Positions 43,552-54,280 of a DNA stretch of 64,000 nucleotides are shown piece after piece. The position numbers and the translations under genes were made by a program. The stretch lies in contig NZ_DATCTU010000095.1 in assembly GCF_036567765.1 (NCBI RefSeq), positions 107,964-171,963 on the forward strand. Reading direction: 5' to 3'. Under the pieces are notes generated by a model. The model ran no database searches. It was not told the origin of the DNA and saw nothing but the letters and a program-made list of their open reading frames with translations. The DNA is from Pseudobacteroides sp. Its GTDB lineage: Bacteria; Bacillota; Clostridia; Acetivibrionales; DSM-2933. Positions within the stretch are counted from its first letter, which is position 1. Each line of letters begins with the position of its first letter.

Positions 43552-44361
43552 TTATTTGCTGGGGCTTATATTTATTATACCCTTTTCTTCATCGACAGTA
43601 TCAAGGGTAAGTATTGAAAAATAATCATCTACCAGTTTTTTATCCGGCACTGCGGTCTTTATCAATACCCCTATACCTGCTACCTCGCATTCAAACTCCT
43701 TTGCCAGCTCCATGATGCCCTTTGCGGTGCCTCCGCCCTTCATGAAATCATCTATAAATAACAGCTTTGAGTTTCTTTTTAGTGCTTTCAATGATAAAAC
43801 CATGGTTTGCAGCTTTTTTTTAGACCCTGACACATAGTTTATGTTAACTGAAGCTCCATCAGTGGCCTCATTATTGTGCCTTACTATAATGAGGGGCACA
43901 TTGAGAAATCTTGCGGTTGCAAAAGCCAGTGGTATACCCTTGGTTTCAACAGTTATTACATAATCGACATCTTTTTTATAAAATTGTCTTGTAAAAATAC
44001 GCCCAATATTTTCTGTTTTTACGGGATTATATATCACATCGAGCATATAAACAAACCCGCCTGGAAGTATCCTCTCCTTCTTGGAGAGCTCCTCACAAAG
44101 AATTCGGGTAACCGAATCAGCCTTTTCGCTGCTGATTGAAGGTATATATCTTATGCCGCCGGAAGCACCCGGTATGGATACTATCATGCCAAGATCAAAT
44201 TTATCCAATATATCCTGAATTATATCAATATCTTCACTTATGGTAGACTTTGCCGAACCAGTAATTTCCATAAAGTTTCCAAGGGTAAAAATCTTTCCAG
44301 GCGAATCGGTTAATAATTTCATTAAAATTCCAATACGTTCGTTTCTTTGAAGTTTATCCAT
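43552..44361 (-). CDS. purR: Purine operon repressor
   Basis: 269 residues from the ATG at 44361, preceded by GAGAGGG; a frame extension to 44385 is possible but has no RBS. N-terminal winged helix (LQRNERIGILMKLLTDSPGK) and a C-terminal phosphoribosyltransferase-type domain with the PRPP loop LLFIDDFMKGGGTAKGI. Bacillus-type PurR represses purine genes and releases DNA on binding PRPP, fitting the nearby prs. Confidence 0.95.
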   Translation of the reverse strand: MDKLQRNERIGILMKLLTDSPGKIFTLGNFMEITGSAKSTISEDIDIIQDILDKFDLGMIVSIPGASGGIRYIPSISSEKADSVTRILCEELSKKERILPGGFVYMLDVIYNPVKTENIGRIFTRQFYKKDVDYVITVETKGIPLAFATARFLNVPLIIVRHNNEATDGASVNINYVSGSKKKLQTMVLSLKALKRNSKLLFIDDFMKGGGTAKGIMELAKEFECEVAGIGVLIKTAVPDKKLVDDYFSILTLDTVDEEKGIINISPSK

Positions 44362-44594
44362 TTTCCCTCTCGTTTTACAAAACATTTTCTTTTAACAGTA
44401 TTGGTTTTTATTATATAATATTATAGCGAATATTTTAATACTTTTTTTAATAATTATTCGGATTATAATACACTATACTTTCTAAGTACTAATAAAATAA
44501 TAAAATAGTTCCATTTTGCATATAATAAAACCAATAATTTAAAGAATATGCAAAGTTTTTCACATAATTTATCGATTTTAAAGGAGTGTTAGCA

Positions 44595-45983
44595 TTGACA
44601 GAAAAAAATTTACTAGACCCGAAAATCATTAAAAAAATACATTTTGTCGGTATCGGCGGTATTAGCATGAGTGGTTTGGCAGAAATTTTACTCAGCCAGG
44701 GTTACGAAATCTCAGGCTCTGATATGAAAGCTTCAAGTATAACAGATAGACTCCAGTCTATGGGAATTAAGTTTTTTAACGGGCATAGCAGCGATAATAT
44801 AGAGAATCCTGATTTGGTAATTTATACCGCTGCAGTAAAAAAGGATAATCCGGAGCTTGTAAAATCACAAGGGCTTGGTATAAAAACAATTGAGAGATCG
44901 GTGCTGCTAGGCCAAATAATGAAGCAGTATCCTTTTAGTATAAACGTTTCAGGAACTCATGGAAAAACTACAACCACATCCATGGTAACTATGATAATGA
45001 TGGAGGCAGGCATGGACCCGACGGTGCACATAGGCGGGGAGCTGAATGCCATCGGCGGCAATACAAAAATAGGAGGAAATAAGTACTTTATCGCTGAAGC
45101 ATGTGAATATGTTGAAAGCTTTCTTAAATTCTTTCCCTTCATGGGCATAATACTAAATATCGAAGCAGATCATCTGGATTACTTTAAAGGACTTGATCAC
45201 ATAAAAGAATCCTTTTTAAAGTTTGCCAGACTGATTCCTAATGAAGGTTTTCTTATCGCATGTGCCGATGACAGCAATGTAAAAGATCTCTTAGATAAGA
45301 TTGACTGCAATATAATAACCTATGGCATTAATTCTGAAGATGCATTATGGCAGGCAAGGGATATAAATTTTGATGAAAACGGCCTTGGATCTTATACTCT
45401 GTTTAAATCGAACGAAGAAATCGGAAGAATCAATCTTGGTGTGCCTGGCATTCATAATGTAAGCAACTCACTTGCAGCCGCCGCTGCATGTTTTACTGTG
45501 GGCTGCAGCATTGACTTCGTGAAAAGCGGTCTTCAAAAATTCTCGGGAACACATAGAAGATTTGAGTTAAAAGGATTTTCAAATGATATAAAGGTCATAG
45601 ACGACTATGCACATCATCCCTCTGAAATTGTTGCAACCCTAAATGCTGCGAAAAACGTACCCCATAATAAGCTGTGGTGTATTTTCCAACCACACACTTA
45701 TACCAGAACCAAAGCTTTGCTAAATGATTTTTCAAACTCTTTTAGTGATGCTGATTATGTAATTGTTTCAGATATTTATGCAGCCCGTGAACCTGATAAC
45801 GGAGAAATAAACTCCTTAATTCTCAGTGAAAAGATTAACGAAGTTTCCCCAAAAGCAAAATACATAAAACATTTTGAGGATATTGCAAATTACCTTCACG
45901 AGAAGGCATCACCCGGAGATCTTATAATCACTATGGGAGCAGGGGATATTTACAAGGTAGGAGAAATCTTCCTTAAGCCATGA
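44595..45983 (+). CDS. murC: UDP-N-acetylmuramate-L-alanine ligase
   Basis: 462 residues. I chose the TTG at 44595, 8 bases after AAGGAG; an upstream in-frame GTG overlaps that RBS. It adds L-alanine to UDP-MurNAc. N-terminal VGIGGISMSGLAEIL dinucleotide-like motif, ATP loop SGTHGKTTTTSM, HHPSEI-type region DDYAHHPSEIVATL and FQPHTYTRT. A strong terminator follows at 46031. Confidence 0.96.
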   Translation: MTEKNLLDPKIIKKIHFVGIGGISMSGLAEILLSQGYEISGSDMKASSITDRLQSMGIKFFNGHSSDNIENPDLVIYTAAVKKDNPELVKSQGLGIKTIERSVLLGQIMKQYPFSINVSGTHGKTTTTSMVTMIMMEAGMDPTVHIGGELNAIGGNTKIGGNKYFIAEACEYVESFLKFFPFMGIILNIEADHLDYFKGLDHIKESFLKFARLIPNEGFLIACADDSNVKDLLDKIDCNIITYGINSEDALWQARDINFDENGLGSYTLFKSNEEIGRINLGVPGIHNVSNSLAAAAACFTVGCSIDFVKSGLQKFSGTHRRFELKGFSNDIKVIDDYAHHPSEIVATLNAAKNVPHNKLWCIFQPHTYTRTKALLNDFSNSFSDADYVIVSDIYAAREPDNGEINSLILSEKINEVSPKAKYIKHFEDIANYLHEKASPGDLIITMGAGDIYKVGEIFLKP

Positions 45984-46030
45984 GTAAATAATTACAGATT
46001 TGGTACTTGTAGTATCTATTGATACTATAA

Positions 46031-46062
46031 GGGGCTGTTACAAAGTAACAGCCCCATTTTTA
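46031..46062 (+). terminator. Terminator of murC
   Basis: GGGGCTGTTAC / GTAACAGCCCC perfect 11-bp stem, then ATTTTT. Confidence 0.85.
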
Positions 46063-46069
46063 AATACTT

Positions 46070-46513
46070 TTACTTGTTCAGCTTGTCAGGGTCAACCATA
46101 GCAAACTTGATTTCGCCTTGTGCTGCAACTTCACCCTCTACTGTTGCAAGAACCTTTGCTTTTCCCATTCCAAGCTTGAATGCAGATAATTCCACCTCAA
46201 GCCTGAGTGTGTCACCAGGAACAACAGGTCTTCTGAATTTAATTGACTCAAAGCCGGTAAACATTCCAAGCTTGCCTTTATTCTGGTCGACTAAAAGGCC
46301 GGCTACACAGGCAGTTTGAGCAAGAGCCTCAACTATAAGTACACCCGGCATAATGGGATTTCCGGGAAAATGCCCTTGGAAGAAAGGCTCATTTACCGTA
46401 ACGTTTTTAATCCCAACAGCACTTTTGCCCGGTTCAACCTCAATTATTCTATCAACCAGCAAAAATGGATATCTGTGTGGAATGATCTTTTGAATATCAA
46501 CACTTGAAAGCAT
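46070..46513 (-). CDS. fabZ: 3-hydroxyacyl-ACP dehydratase
   Basis: 147 residues. Catalytic His in PHRYPFLLVDRI and Glu in GHFPGNPIMPGVLIVEALAQ are present. Hot-dog-fold enzyme of fatty-acid elongation. Stand-alone gene here, converging on murC. Confidence 0.95.
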   Translation of the reverse strand: MLSSVDIQKIIPHRYPFLLVDRIIEVEPGKSAVGIKNVTVNEPFFQGHFPGNPIMPGVLIVEALAQTACVAGLLVDQNKGKLGMFTGFESIKFRRPVVPGDTLRLEVELSAFKLGMGKAKVLATVEGEVAAQGEIKFAMVDPDKLNK

Positions 46514-46593
46514 CTTAGCACCTCTTTATATAATTAGTTCCCAAAAACTTCTAACATTATATCACAATGCTTTCAAGTAGAAAAGTTAAAATA

Positions 46594-46944
46594 TTATGTT
46601 TTTGCTTTCAAAAGTTTGTATAGTGCATCGCCAAGCCCTATGCCCCCGCTATTCACTGCCGAATCAACAATCTTTTCATCCAGCATTGACTCATACACTT
46701 TTTTCCCGTAGTCTTCCTGTATAAAGCCTGATTTTGGAACTGTGGCACGCATTTCCTTATACATCATCTGCAATAGCACTCCCTCAAAATCCCTGCATAC
46801 CTTCTTAAGCTCCTTATCATCACTTTTCTCCAAAATACTGTTAAGCTGCTTTGCAAAATTATCATCTATCAAGTTTTCTTTGTTAAACCGGTTATTGTTA
46901 TTGGTTGGTAATTCATTAATGCTTCCCGTACTTTTAATATTCAT
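46594..46944 (-). CDS. Rod-binding protein, FlgJ N-terminal type
   Basis: 116 residues. LKKVCRDFEGVLLQMMYKEM and GGIGLGDALYKLL are typical of the FlgJ rod-capping domain. There is no muramidase domain, as usual in Firmicutes. Third gene of a flagellar rod operon (47795, 46980, 46594). Confidence 0.85.
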   Translation of the reverse strand: MNIKSTGSINELPTNNNNRFNKENLIDDNFAKQLNSILEKSDDKELKKVCRDFEGVLLQMMYKEMRATVPKSGFIQEDYGKKVYESMLDEKIVDSAVNSGGIGLGDALYKLLKAKT

Positions 46945-46979
46945 ATGGCATCACCTGACTTCAATTATTTTTTAGAAAC

Positions 46980-47780
46980 TTACTTTCTCAGGTTATTTGC
47001 AAGGCCAAGCATTTCATCTGCAGACTGAATTGCTTTGGAGTTTATTTCATATGCTCTCTGTGCAACAATGAGTTTTACCATTTCTTCGACAACTTGAACA
47101 TTTGACGCTTCAAGATATCCCTGCTGAAGTGAACTCCTATCACCGAGTTCCTCATCTAGAACAGGTGCACCTGAAGCGGAGTTTTGCTTGAATAGATTGC
47201 TTCCGATAGCTTCCAAGCCTTGTCTGTTCGGAAACTTAACCATTCCGATTCTCTGTCCTAATGATGCTACTGCCCCAGTTTCATCAATATATGTCAATTC
47301 TCCGCTTGATGTAACATTTAGTTTTGACAATTCAATATTTAAAACAATAGGATTACCGGTATCATCAAGCACCTGCAGCCCGTCTGAAGTGGTCAGCATA
47401 TTTCCCTCATCGCCTAACCCGATCTTGAAGCTTCCATCTTTAGAAAAGACTGTTTCCCCTGTAGGCCCCTTTATCATAAAAAATGCATCCCCATTAATGG
47501 CAAAATCAAGTGCATTATCAGTCTTTTCAAGACTTCCTGAACTAAAGTTCTTTACTGTTGCAACGGCAGCGGCACCATGGCCCACTTGAAGGTTCACAGG
47601 CTTACCTGTGCCGTTTAGCATATATGCTTTGTTAACTGTTTCATACAAAAGATCCTTGAATTCAGCCCTCTCTTTTTTGTATCCTGTAGTATTTACATTC
47701 GCAAGGTTATTGGATATCACATCAACATTAAACTGCTGTGCTGCCATTCCTCCACCTGCTGTCCATAATGCTCTCATCAT
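46980..47780 (-). CDS. flgG: Flagellar distal rod protein FlgG
   Basis: 266 residues, the usual FlgG size. N-terminal ALWTAGGGMAAQQFNVDVIS plus NNLANVNTTGYKK and the C-terminal QRAYEINSKAIQSADEML match the basal-body rod consensus. GGAGG before the ATG. Probably builds the distal rod with the related protein upstream. Confidence 0.93.
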   Translation of the reverse strand: MMRALWTAGGGMAAQQFNVDVISNNLANVNTTGYKKERAEFKDLLYETVNKAYMLNGTGKPVNLQVGHGAAAVATVKNFSSGSLEKTDNALDFAINGDAFFMIKGPTGETVFSKDGSFKIGLGDEGNMLTTSDGLQVLDDTGNPIVLNIELSKLNVTSSGELTYIDETGAVASLGQRIGMVKFPNRQGLEAIGSNLFKQNSASGAPVLDEELGDRSSLQQGYLEASNVQVVEEMVKLIVAQRAYEINSKAIQSADEMLGLANNLRK

Positions 47781-47794
47781 AGGTTATTCCTCCT

Positions 47795-48574
47795 CTATCT
47801 TACACTTCCAACCTGGTTGACCACTTTTTCCAAGGTACTGTCCTGTGCCTGGAGTAGCCTTTGATTTGCTTCATATGATCTCATAACAGAAATCATATCC
47901 ACCATTTCCTTCACCACATTTATGTTGGAGCCCTCAAGAAACCCCTGGGATATTATGCCCTGAAAAGGTTGTTCCTCAGTTGCTTCATCTTTTTCGACAA
48001 GGTTTGAGCCAATTTTTCTCAGAGATCTTGTGTCAGAAAATTCACTTATCTTAAGCTTATCTACAATAATCCCATCCTGTACGATAGATCCGTCATTATT
48101 CACTGTAAAATTATCATCCCTTAAGGTAATGGGTCCATTTTCACCCATTACATAAAAGCCATCCTTAGTAACCAATTGATTATTTGCATCTAATATAAAT
48201 GCCCCGTCTCTGCTGTAATACTCTGTAATATTTCCATCCTCACCGGGTTTCCCTACTGTAAAAAAAGCAGATTTGGAATTCTGGATGGCAAAATCCAAAT
48301 TATTTTGAGTCCTTATCATTTTACCCTGCTCATAGTTGGTAAATATTTCTCCTACATCACTTCCAAGCCGCATATTACCTACTTTTGCCGAAGGATTTGA
48401 TGCACTCTTTGTGTCATTAATTCTCCTTGTCAACATTTCTGGAAAGGTTTCAAAGACAGTAATATCCTCTTTGTATCCATTTGTATCGGCATTGGCCAGA
48501 TTATTTGATATAACGTCCATTTTTTTGCTGTTCGCCATCAAACTCCATCCGGAAGTATATAGCCCTCGAATCAT
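47795..48574 (-). CDS. Flagellar hook-basal body protein, FlgF/FlgG-like
   Basis: 259 residues from the ATG at 48574 (GAGGAG 8 bases before; five further codons upstream are unlikely). IRGLYTSGWSLMANSKKMDV, NNLANADTNGYK and the C-terminal MRSYEANQRLLQAQDSTL place it in the rod family; more diverged than flgG, probably FlgF-like. First gene of the rod operon. Confidence 0.9.
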   Translation of the reverse strand: MIRGLYTSGWSLMANSKKMDVISNNLANADTNGYKEDITVFETFPEMLTRRINDTKSASNPSAKVGNMRLGSDVGEIFTNYEQGKMIRTQNNLDFAIQNSKSAFFTVGKPGEDGNITEYYSRDGAFILDANNQLVTKDGFYVMGENGPITLRDDNFTVNNDGSIVQDGIIVDKLKISEFSDTRSLRKIGSNLVEKDEATEEQPFQGIISQGFLEGSNINVVKEMVDMISVMRSYEANQRLLQAQDSTLEKVVNQVGSVR

Positions 48575-48776
48575 ACTTGTTCTCCTCAATTTCTTTTAAA
48601 GCTATGTAGATTTTATAGTTATCCAATTTTTATATCGACCAAATGACAATTCATCTTAATATATAAATTATGATTTTACTTAAATTACCTTAAATTATAA
48701 TACACTTGAATACTTCTGGTTTTGGTTATAGAATGTATTTATCGTACTAATAATCTAACAAAGGAAGGAAGTCTCT

Positions 48777-49940
48777 ATGATTTTTTTATCTATTATTGCA
48801 ATACTGCTGGTATTGGGAATGTATACAGGTATCAATTATTATATTGGGGCTAAAGGCCTGCAACTTTTAAATAGTGTATTACCCTCAATCAGTCCTAAAA
48901 TTTACTGGCCTATTTTCTTTCTCATTGCCTTCTCTTTTATAATTGAAAGGTTTATTTCAAAGTTTATGCCTGAAATTGTAAGCTATCTTTTTTCTCTGGT
49001 CGGTTCTTATTGGATAGCAGCAATGGTATACTTTGGCATTATTATACTGATCATTAAGCTTATATTCGCACTTGACAGATGGCTGTCATTCATACCTTCT
49101 CACCTTAAAACCAGCCACATGTCAAATATTGTCATAGCGTCTACTTCAGCGTTAGTTGCGTTAATTCTTATTATAGGGACCTGGCAGGCCAGAAACCCTA
49201 TAACAGTCAAGTACGATATAAGCATTAATAAGGATGGAGGCAGTATAAAAAATCTTCATGCCGTCATGGTCTCGGATATCCACTTAGGTACCTTGGTAAG
49301 GAAAGGTCAGCTTGATAAAATGGTAGGTTTGATTAACGATAAAAACCCTGATATTGTATTTATTGCAGGTGATTTGATCAATGATGATATAAAGCCTTTC
49401 CTTGACCAAAACATGCCGGAAAGCTTACGTCAAGTAAAATCCAAGTATGGTGTTTATTACTGCCTCGGCAATCATGAGTATTATGGAAGCAGCAGTAACG
49501 AAATCGCCAGGGTCCTCACCGAAGCAGGTATAAAAGTTCTAAGGGATAGTTATGTAAACATACAAGACTCCATCTATATAATCGGAAGAGAAGATATGGG
49601 ATCCGGAAGGCACCTTAATCAACCTCGTGCCACGCTCTCCCAAATAATTTCCGGGTTGGATAAGTCCAAGCCTCTTATCCTATTGGACCATCAACCATCC
49701 AACTTAAAGGAGCCTGCTGGAGAGGCAATAGATTTGCAGCTTTCCGGCCACACCCATAGAGGTCAATTTTTCCCATTTAATTTCATTACAAACGCCATTT
49801 TTGAAAAAGATTGGGGATATCTTAAAAAAGGGGATTTTCAGCTTATAGTTTCCTCGGGGTTGGGTACCTGGGGACCGCCTATCAGGTTTCTTAACAGCAC
49901 TGAGTTGGTTGAAATTAACATTAGTTTTAATACAAAATAA
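48777..49940 (+). CDS. Membrane metallophosphoesterase, YkuE/YaeI-like
   Basis: 387 residues. Four N-terminal membrane helices (to about 135), then a calcineurin-like domain with all metal motifs: MVSDIHLGTL, AGDLIND, LGNHEYYG, and LSGHTHRGQ. Relatives remove phosphates or act on lipid-linked substrates at the membrane. Start ATG at 48777 follows AAGGAAGG. It stands alone. Confidence 0.92.
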   Translation: MIFLSIIAILLVLGMYTGINYYIGAKGLQLLNSVLPSISPKIYWPIFFLIAFSFIIERFISKFMPEIVSYLFSLVGSYWIAAMVYFGIIILIIKLIFALDRWLSFIPSHLKTSHMSNIVIASTSALVALILIIGTWQARNPITVKYDISINKDGGSIKNLHAVMVSDIHLGTLVRKGQLDKMVGLINDKNPDIVFIAGDLINDDIKPFLDQNMPESLRQVKSKYGVYYCLGNHEYYGSSSNEIARVLTEAGIKVLRDSYVNIQDSIYIIGREDMGSGRHLNQPRATLSQIISGLDKSKPLILLDHQPSNLKEPAGEAIDLQLSGHTHRGQFFPFNFITNAIFEKDWGYLKKGDFQLIVSSGLGTWGPPIRFLNSTELVEINISFNTK

Positions 49941-50099
49941 CAAAATAAATCAAAATAAAATCATTTTATGTAAACATATTACTATTGAGAAATATTTTTC
50001 TGCCGATATTTAATATAGGCTAATGAGTACAAAATATCCCTATATTACATTTATATCTAAAAATAAATGAATATCATTTTATTTAATAGGAGATAACCT

Positions 50100-52124
50100 A
50101 TGAATTCAGGCAGAAAAAGATTTAATGCAAAATCAGTTATCCAAAGCTTCAACATGAGTGAACATATTTTGAACCATAGCAGGTTGTGGATTATTTTAAT
50201 CCATAACCTCGTAAGTTTTATAACACTAATAATTCTAAACCGTATGCTTCCGGCTGTCCTTAATTATCCCCCTGACTATCGCGAAGCAAGCAAGATTATA
50301 AGCTCTTCCATTTTTCTAAGACAGCTAGTGTGTGTTATTATCGGTTCTTTTTTGGCAAGCGTGCTTCTTATGAAAGTGTTAAAAATTTTAAACAACTTGA
50401 GGGATGCGGTAAAAAGCTCTGACTATGAAAAAATAAAAGAAATAAGAAAAACTTGTCTAAGCGCACCAAATAAGATATATTATTTACAAATTGCAGTTGT
50501 CACAATTTCTGTAGCAATACTTGTACTGATTTTCACATTAACTAATAGAAGCACCATATATTTTAGAATAGTGTTACTGGTTTTTGCTTTTGTATCTTTG
50601 TTTTCATTATTTTCCTATATAATATCAAGTAGAGTATTCAAGCACTTGCTGATCGAAACATTTGATGGCCATGGGCTTCAAGGCATGAGGTTTAGCCTTA
50701 GAAGCAAAATATTCCTTCAAATAGTTCCTATTTTTATTTCTGCTGTTTTATTGACTAGTATGATAGGTTACTCCAGACTTATTGAAGAAAAGGGAAACAT
50801 ATATTCCCAGTTATTCATTGATAAGCTTAATTTTTCCTTAAATGATGTTGACAGTACTAATAGCTATGATATTATACACAAAAAACTTTTAGCGATAAAT
50901 TACAGCGAAAGCAATTTTTCTACATTTCTCATCACTTCCGACAATAAAGCCTTCTCATCTGACAATGAAGAACTTAGCAAAATAAATTATTACTACATAA
51001 ACAAGTCTTCTGAGGGAAGATTTTATGACGTAACCTGTGAAAATCAGGGGGTATTTAAAAAGATTCCTCTAGAGAACGGGACTGCCATTGCAGGCATAAA
51101 GTTTAAAGTAGCTTCAGAAAAGACAGTAGTTTATTTCACATTTTGCTTTGTGGTATTACTGCTTCTCTGTATAACTGTCCTCTTCTACTTTGCAAAGTCC
51201 ATAGTCAGCGATATATCTGTTGTGGCAGCCAACCTTTCTAAAATCGCAGAGGACGATAAAGTTGACCTTGATAAAAAAATTCCCATTACATCCAATGATG
51301 AAATAGGAGATCTAATTGCAGCCTTTAGTAAAATTCAGGACCTTACAAAAGCAAACATTAAGTCAATCCAAGATCAGCAGGCAATGATACTTGAAAAAGA
51401 AAGGTTAGTATCCTTAGGCCAAATGATTGGCGGTATTGCCCACAACCTTAATACCCCTATAATGTCCATAGCTTGTCTTACAGACACACTGAAGAGTCTG
51501 ATCAATGAGTACAGGAGTTCTATAAAAGATAAGGATGTAACCCCTGAAGACCACATAGAAATTGCCAATGAGATGCTGGATTGTGTAGATAAGCTTTCTC
51601 CACAATGCTCATATATGTCCAACATTATTAGCAATGTGAAGCTGCAAGCAGTTAAGCTTAACGAATCATCCACCGTAAGCTTTAGCATAGAGGAACTTAT
51701 TAAAACACTTAATATCAAAACTTCTAATACAGTTCCCAGTAAATGCCTGATAATACCCCAGATCCATGTTGACAAAAACATAGAAATACAAGGTGATATG
51801 AACAGCCTTATCCAGGTATTGGATAACCTTTTACAGAATGCATGTGAGTCATACCATGACGATTATGGCATGGTGGAGTTTATTGTTCAAAAGGAAGATA
51901 ACAATATTAAATTTACAATAAAGGATAACGGGAAAGGCATATCCTCTGAGGTAAAAAATAAGCTCTTCAGACAAATGGTAACTACTAAAGGTAAGGATGG
52001 AACCGGTATAGGGCTCTATATGTCTTATTCAACCATCAAAGGAAGATTCGGAGGCGATATTTGGTTTGAAAGCACTGCTGAAAAAGGAACCGCCTTTTAT
52101 ATTACGATACCTTACATGCATTGA
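50100..52124 (+). CDS. Sensor histidine kinase, orphan
   Basis: 674 residues. About six membrane helices (roughly 30-50, 78-98, 126-146, 157-177, 208-228, 355-375) flank an extracytosolic sensor; then HAMP (about 376-430), a HisKA-type dimerisation helix with His448 in GGIAHNLNTPIMS, and HATPase_c (DNGKGIS; GTGIGLYMSYSTIKG). No response regulator lies beside it; the GGDEF regulator at 54566 is the nearest but transcribed oppositely. GGAGATAACCT precedes the ATG. Its 3' end overlaps recD2 by 13 bases, converging. Confidence 0.92.
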   Translation: MNSGRKRFNAKSVIQSFNMSEHILNHSRLWIILIHNLVSFITLIILNRMLPAVLNYPPDYREASKIISSSIFLRQLVCVIIGSFLASVLLMKVLKILNNLRDAVKSSDYEKIKEIRKTCLSAPNKIYYLQIAVVTISVAILVLIFTLTNRSTIYFRIVLLVFAFVSLFSLFSYIISSRVFKHLLIETFDGHGLQGMRFSLRSKIFLQIVPIFISAVLLTSMIGYSRLIEEKGNIYSQLFIDKLNFSLNDVDSTNSYDIIHKKLLAINYSESNFSTFLITSDNKAFSSDNEELSKINYYYINKSSEGRFYDVTCENQGVFKKIPLENGTAIAGIKFKVASEKTVVYFTFCFVVLLLLCITVLFYFAKSIVSDISVVAANLSKIAEDDKVDLDKKIPITSNDEIGDLIAAFSKIQDLTKANIKSIQDQQAMILEKERLVSLGQMIGGIAHNLNTPIMSIACLTDTLKSLINEYRSSIKDKDVTPEDHIEIANEMLDCVDKLSPQCSYMSNIISNVKLQAVKLNESSTVSFSIEELIKTLNIKTSNTVPSKCLIIPQIHVDKNIEIQGDMNSLIQVLDNLLQNACESYHDDYGMVEFIVQKEDNNIKFTIKDNGKGISSEVKNKLFRQMVTTKGKDGTGIGLYMSYSTIKGRFGGDIWFESTAEKGTAFYITIPYMH

Positions 52125-54247
52125 AGCCGTTTTGACAGCTGCGTATTCCTATGCTGAATCTTATTGTTTGATACTGCTATTCCTACTGCCTTTTTTGAAC
52201 CCACCAGCACAAAAACCTTCTTTGCACGGGTGATACATGTATATAAAAGATTCCTTTGAAGCATCATATAATGCTGCATCGTAAAGGGGGCGACCACTAT
52301 CTTATATTCACTCCCCTGACTCTTGTGGACAGTTGTAGCATACGCAAGAACAACCTCGTCAAGCTCTGTTACATCATAATCCACATCAATACCGTCAAAG
52401 CTTATAAGAAGCACCTTATCTTCCAGATCAATTTTTGCTATTGTCCCTAAATCCCCATTAAACACATTTTTATCATAATTGTTCTTTATCTGCATTACCT
52501 TATCATTAAGCCGAAACGTCGTGCCTCCATGCTTAATAGAAATTTCAGAGGGATTTAAAGCCTCCTGCAAAATAGAGTTTAAGTTATGAGCTCCGGCCTC
52601 TCCCCTTTGCATGGGGCACAATACCTGTATATCATTTACAGGATCAATTTTATAATACTGGGGAAGCCTTTTTAGACAGAGGTTTTTGATTATCTCGGTA
52701 ACCTTGAGGGGGTCATCCTCCTCAATATAGAAAAAGTCACTGCTCTTGACTGACCTTAAATTGGGTATTTCACCCTTGTTAATACGATGAGCATTTGTTA
52801 TTATAGCACTGCCCTGTGCCTGCCGGAATATCCTGGTAAGACATACAACACTTACCGCACCTGAATCAATAATGTCCTTTAGGACATTTCCTGCCCCTAC
52901 AGAGGGAAGCTGGTTCACATCCCCCACAAGTATAACAATCGTGTCATCCTTAACTGCCTTTAAAAGATTGTACATTAAAATTATGTCTACCATTGAGGAC
53001 TCGTCAATTATAAGAACGTCGCACTCCAAAGGGTTTTCAGCATTCTTTTTATACCCTTCTGTAGGCTTATACTCCAGCAGTCTGTGAATGGTCTTAGCTT
53101 CCATCCCCGTAGCCTCGGACATCCTTTTAGAAGCTCTCCCTGTTGGTGCTGCCAAAAGGCATCCTGCTCCCATTCTTTGAAAGGCCTTTATTATCGCCAG
53201 CGTTGTTGTTGTTTTACCTGTACCCGGTCCTCCCGTAAGCACCATAAACTTAGAAGCCACAGCCTCCTTTATGGCGTCTATCTGGACCTGATCATAGGTA
53301 ATTTCATATTCCAATTGGATCTCATCTATTACATTCTCAATATTGCTGTTGGCAATACTGCTCTTTACAGCTGCAATGTCCCTGATTCTTTTTGCAACTC
53401 CTGCCTCACTGTAATAAAATGGGGGGAGGTAAATTATTTCTGTTTCGTCGCTGATAACTGTCTTATCCATTACCATCATCCCAATGGTATTTCCAATCAT
53501 CTCTCCATTAACTTCAAGAATTTCAGAAGCCTTAAGCATAAGCTGCTCTTTTTTGGCAAAGCAATGGCCGTCATTAGCCATCTCATTTAGTGTATAAACT
53601 ATGCCTGAACGGCACCTCTCATAGGAGTCCTTGCCGATACCCATATTCTGTGCAATTTTGTCTGCAGTCTTAAAACCTATGCCCCAAATGTCGTCTGCAA
53701 GCCTGTATGGGTTTGTCTTAACCACATTGATGCTTTCATTTCCATATGTTTTATATATTTTAACGGCATAGGCAGTTGACACCCCATTGCTTTGTAAAAA
53801 GAGCATCACGTTTTTTATTTCCTTTTGCTCCTTCCAAGCCTTCTTTATTGTGTCAACACGCTTTTGTCCTATTCCCTCAACATTAATAAGATAATCAGGC
53901 GTCTCTTCAATTACCTTAAGGGTCTCCTCCTTGAAATAGTTTATAATTCTGCGAGCATAAACCGGTCCTATACCCTTTATAAGGCCGCTTCCTAAGTATT
54001 TCTCCATTCCTGCAAGGGTAGCTGGAACCGATTCTCTGTAGTCAATCGCACTAAATTGCTTACCGTACTTGCTGTCAAATTTCCATTCGCCCTTTATCCT
54101 TAAAACAGCACCTACATTGACAGCTGCCAGATTGCCCACCACAGTTACAAGATCAGGATATCCCTTTGATTTAATTTTTATTACACAAAACCCGTTTTCT
54201 TCGTTAAAAAAAGTAATTCTCTCAACAATTCCGCTGATGTATTCCAT
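52112..54247 (-). CDS. recD2: RecD2-type DNA helicase
   Basis: 711 residues, RecD2 length. An OB-like N-terminal domain, tandem helix-hairpin-helix motifs (GSGLIKGIGPVYARRI; GIGQKRVDTIKKAWK) and SF1 helicase motifs: Walker A GGPGTGKTTTT, DESSM, GDVNQLPSVGAG, and the C-terminal TVHKSQGSEYK. A 5'-3' helicase of DNA repair found without RecBC in Firmicutes. Copy D of the palindromic element lies 34 bases upstream. Confidence 0.96.
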   Translation of the reverse strand: MEYISGIVERITFFNEENGFCVIKIKSKGYPDLVTVVGNLAAVNVGAVLRIKGEWKFDSKYGKQFSAIDYRESVPATLAGMEKYLGSGLIKGIGPVYARRIINYFKEETLKVIEETPDYLINVEGIGQKRVDTIKKAWKEQKEIKNVMLFLQSNGVSTAYAVKIYKTYGNESINVVKTNPYRLADDIWGIGFKTADKIAQNMGIGKDSYERCRSGIVYTLNEMANDGHCFAKKEQLMLKASEILEVNGEMIGNTIGMMVMDKTVISDETEIIYLPPFYYSEAGVAKRIRDIAAVKSSIANSNIENVIDEIQLEYEITYDQVQIDAIKEAVASKFMVLTGGPGTGKTTTTLAIIKAFQRMGAGCLLAAPTGRASKRMSEATGMEAKTIHRLLEYKPTEGYKKNAENPLECDVLIIDESSMVDIILMYNLLKAVKDDTIVILVGDVNQLPSVGAGNVLKDIIDSGAVSVVCLTRIFRQAQGSAIITNAHRINKGEIPNLRSVKSSDFFYIEEDDPLKVTEIIKNLCLKRLPQYYKIDPVNDIQVLCPMQRGEAGAHNLNSILQEALNPSEISIKHGGTTFRLNDKVMQIKNNYDKNVFNGDLGTIAKIDLEDKVLLISFDGIDVDYDVTELDEVVLAYATTVHKSQGSEYKIVVAPFTMQHYMMLQRNLLYTCITRAKKVFVLVGSKKAVGIAVSNNKIQHRNTQLSKRLQCM

Positions 54248-54280
54248 TGTTTGTCCTCTAATGGATTATTATTTTGAATT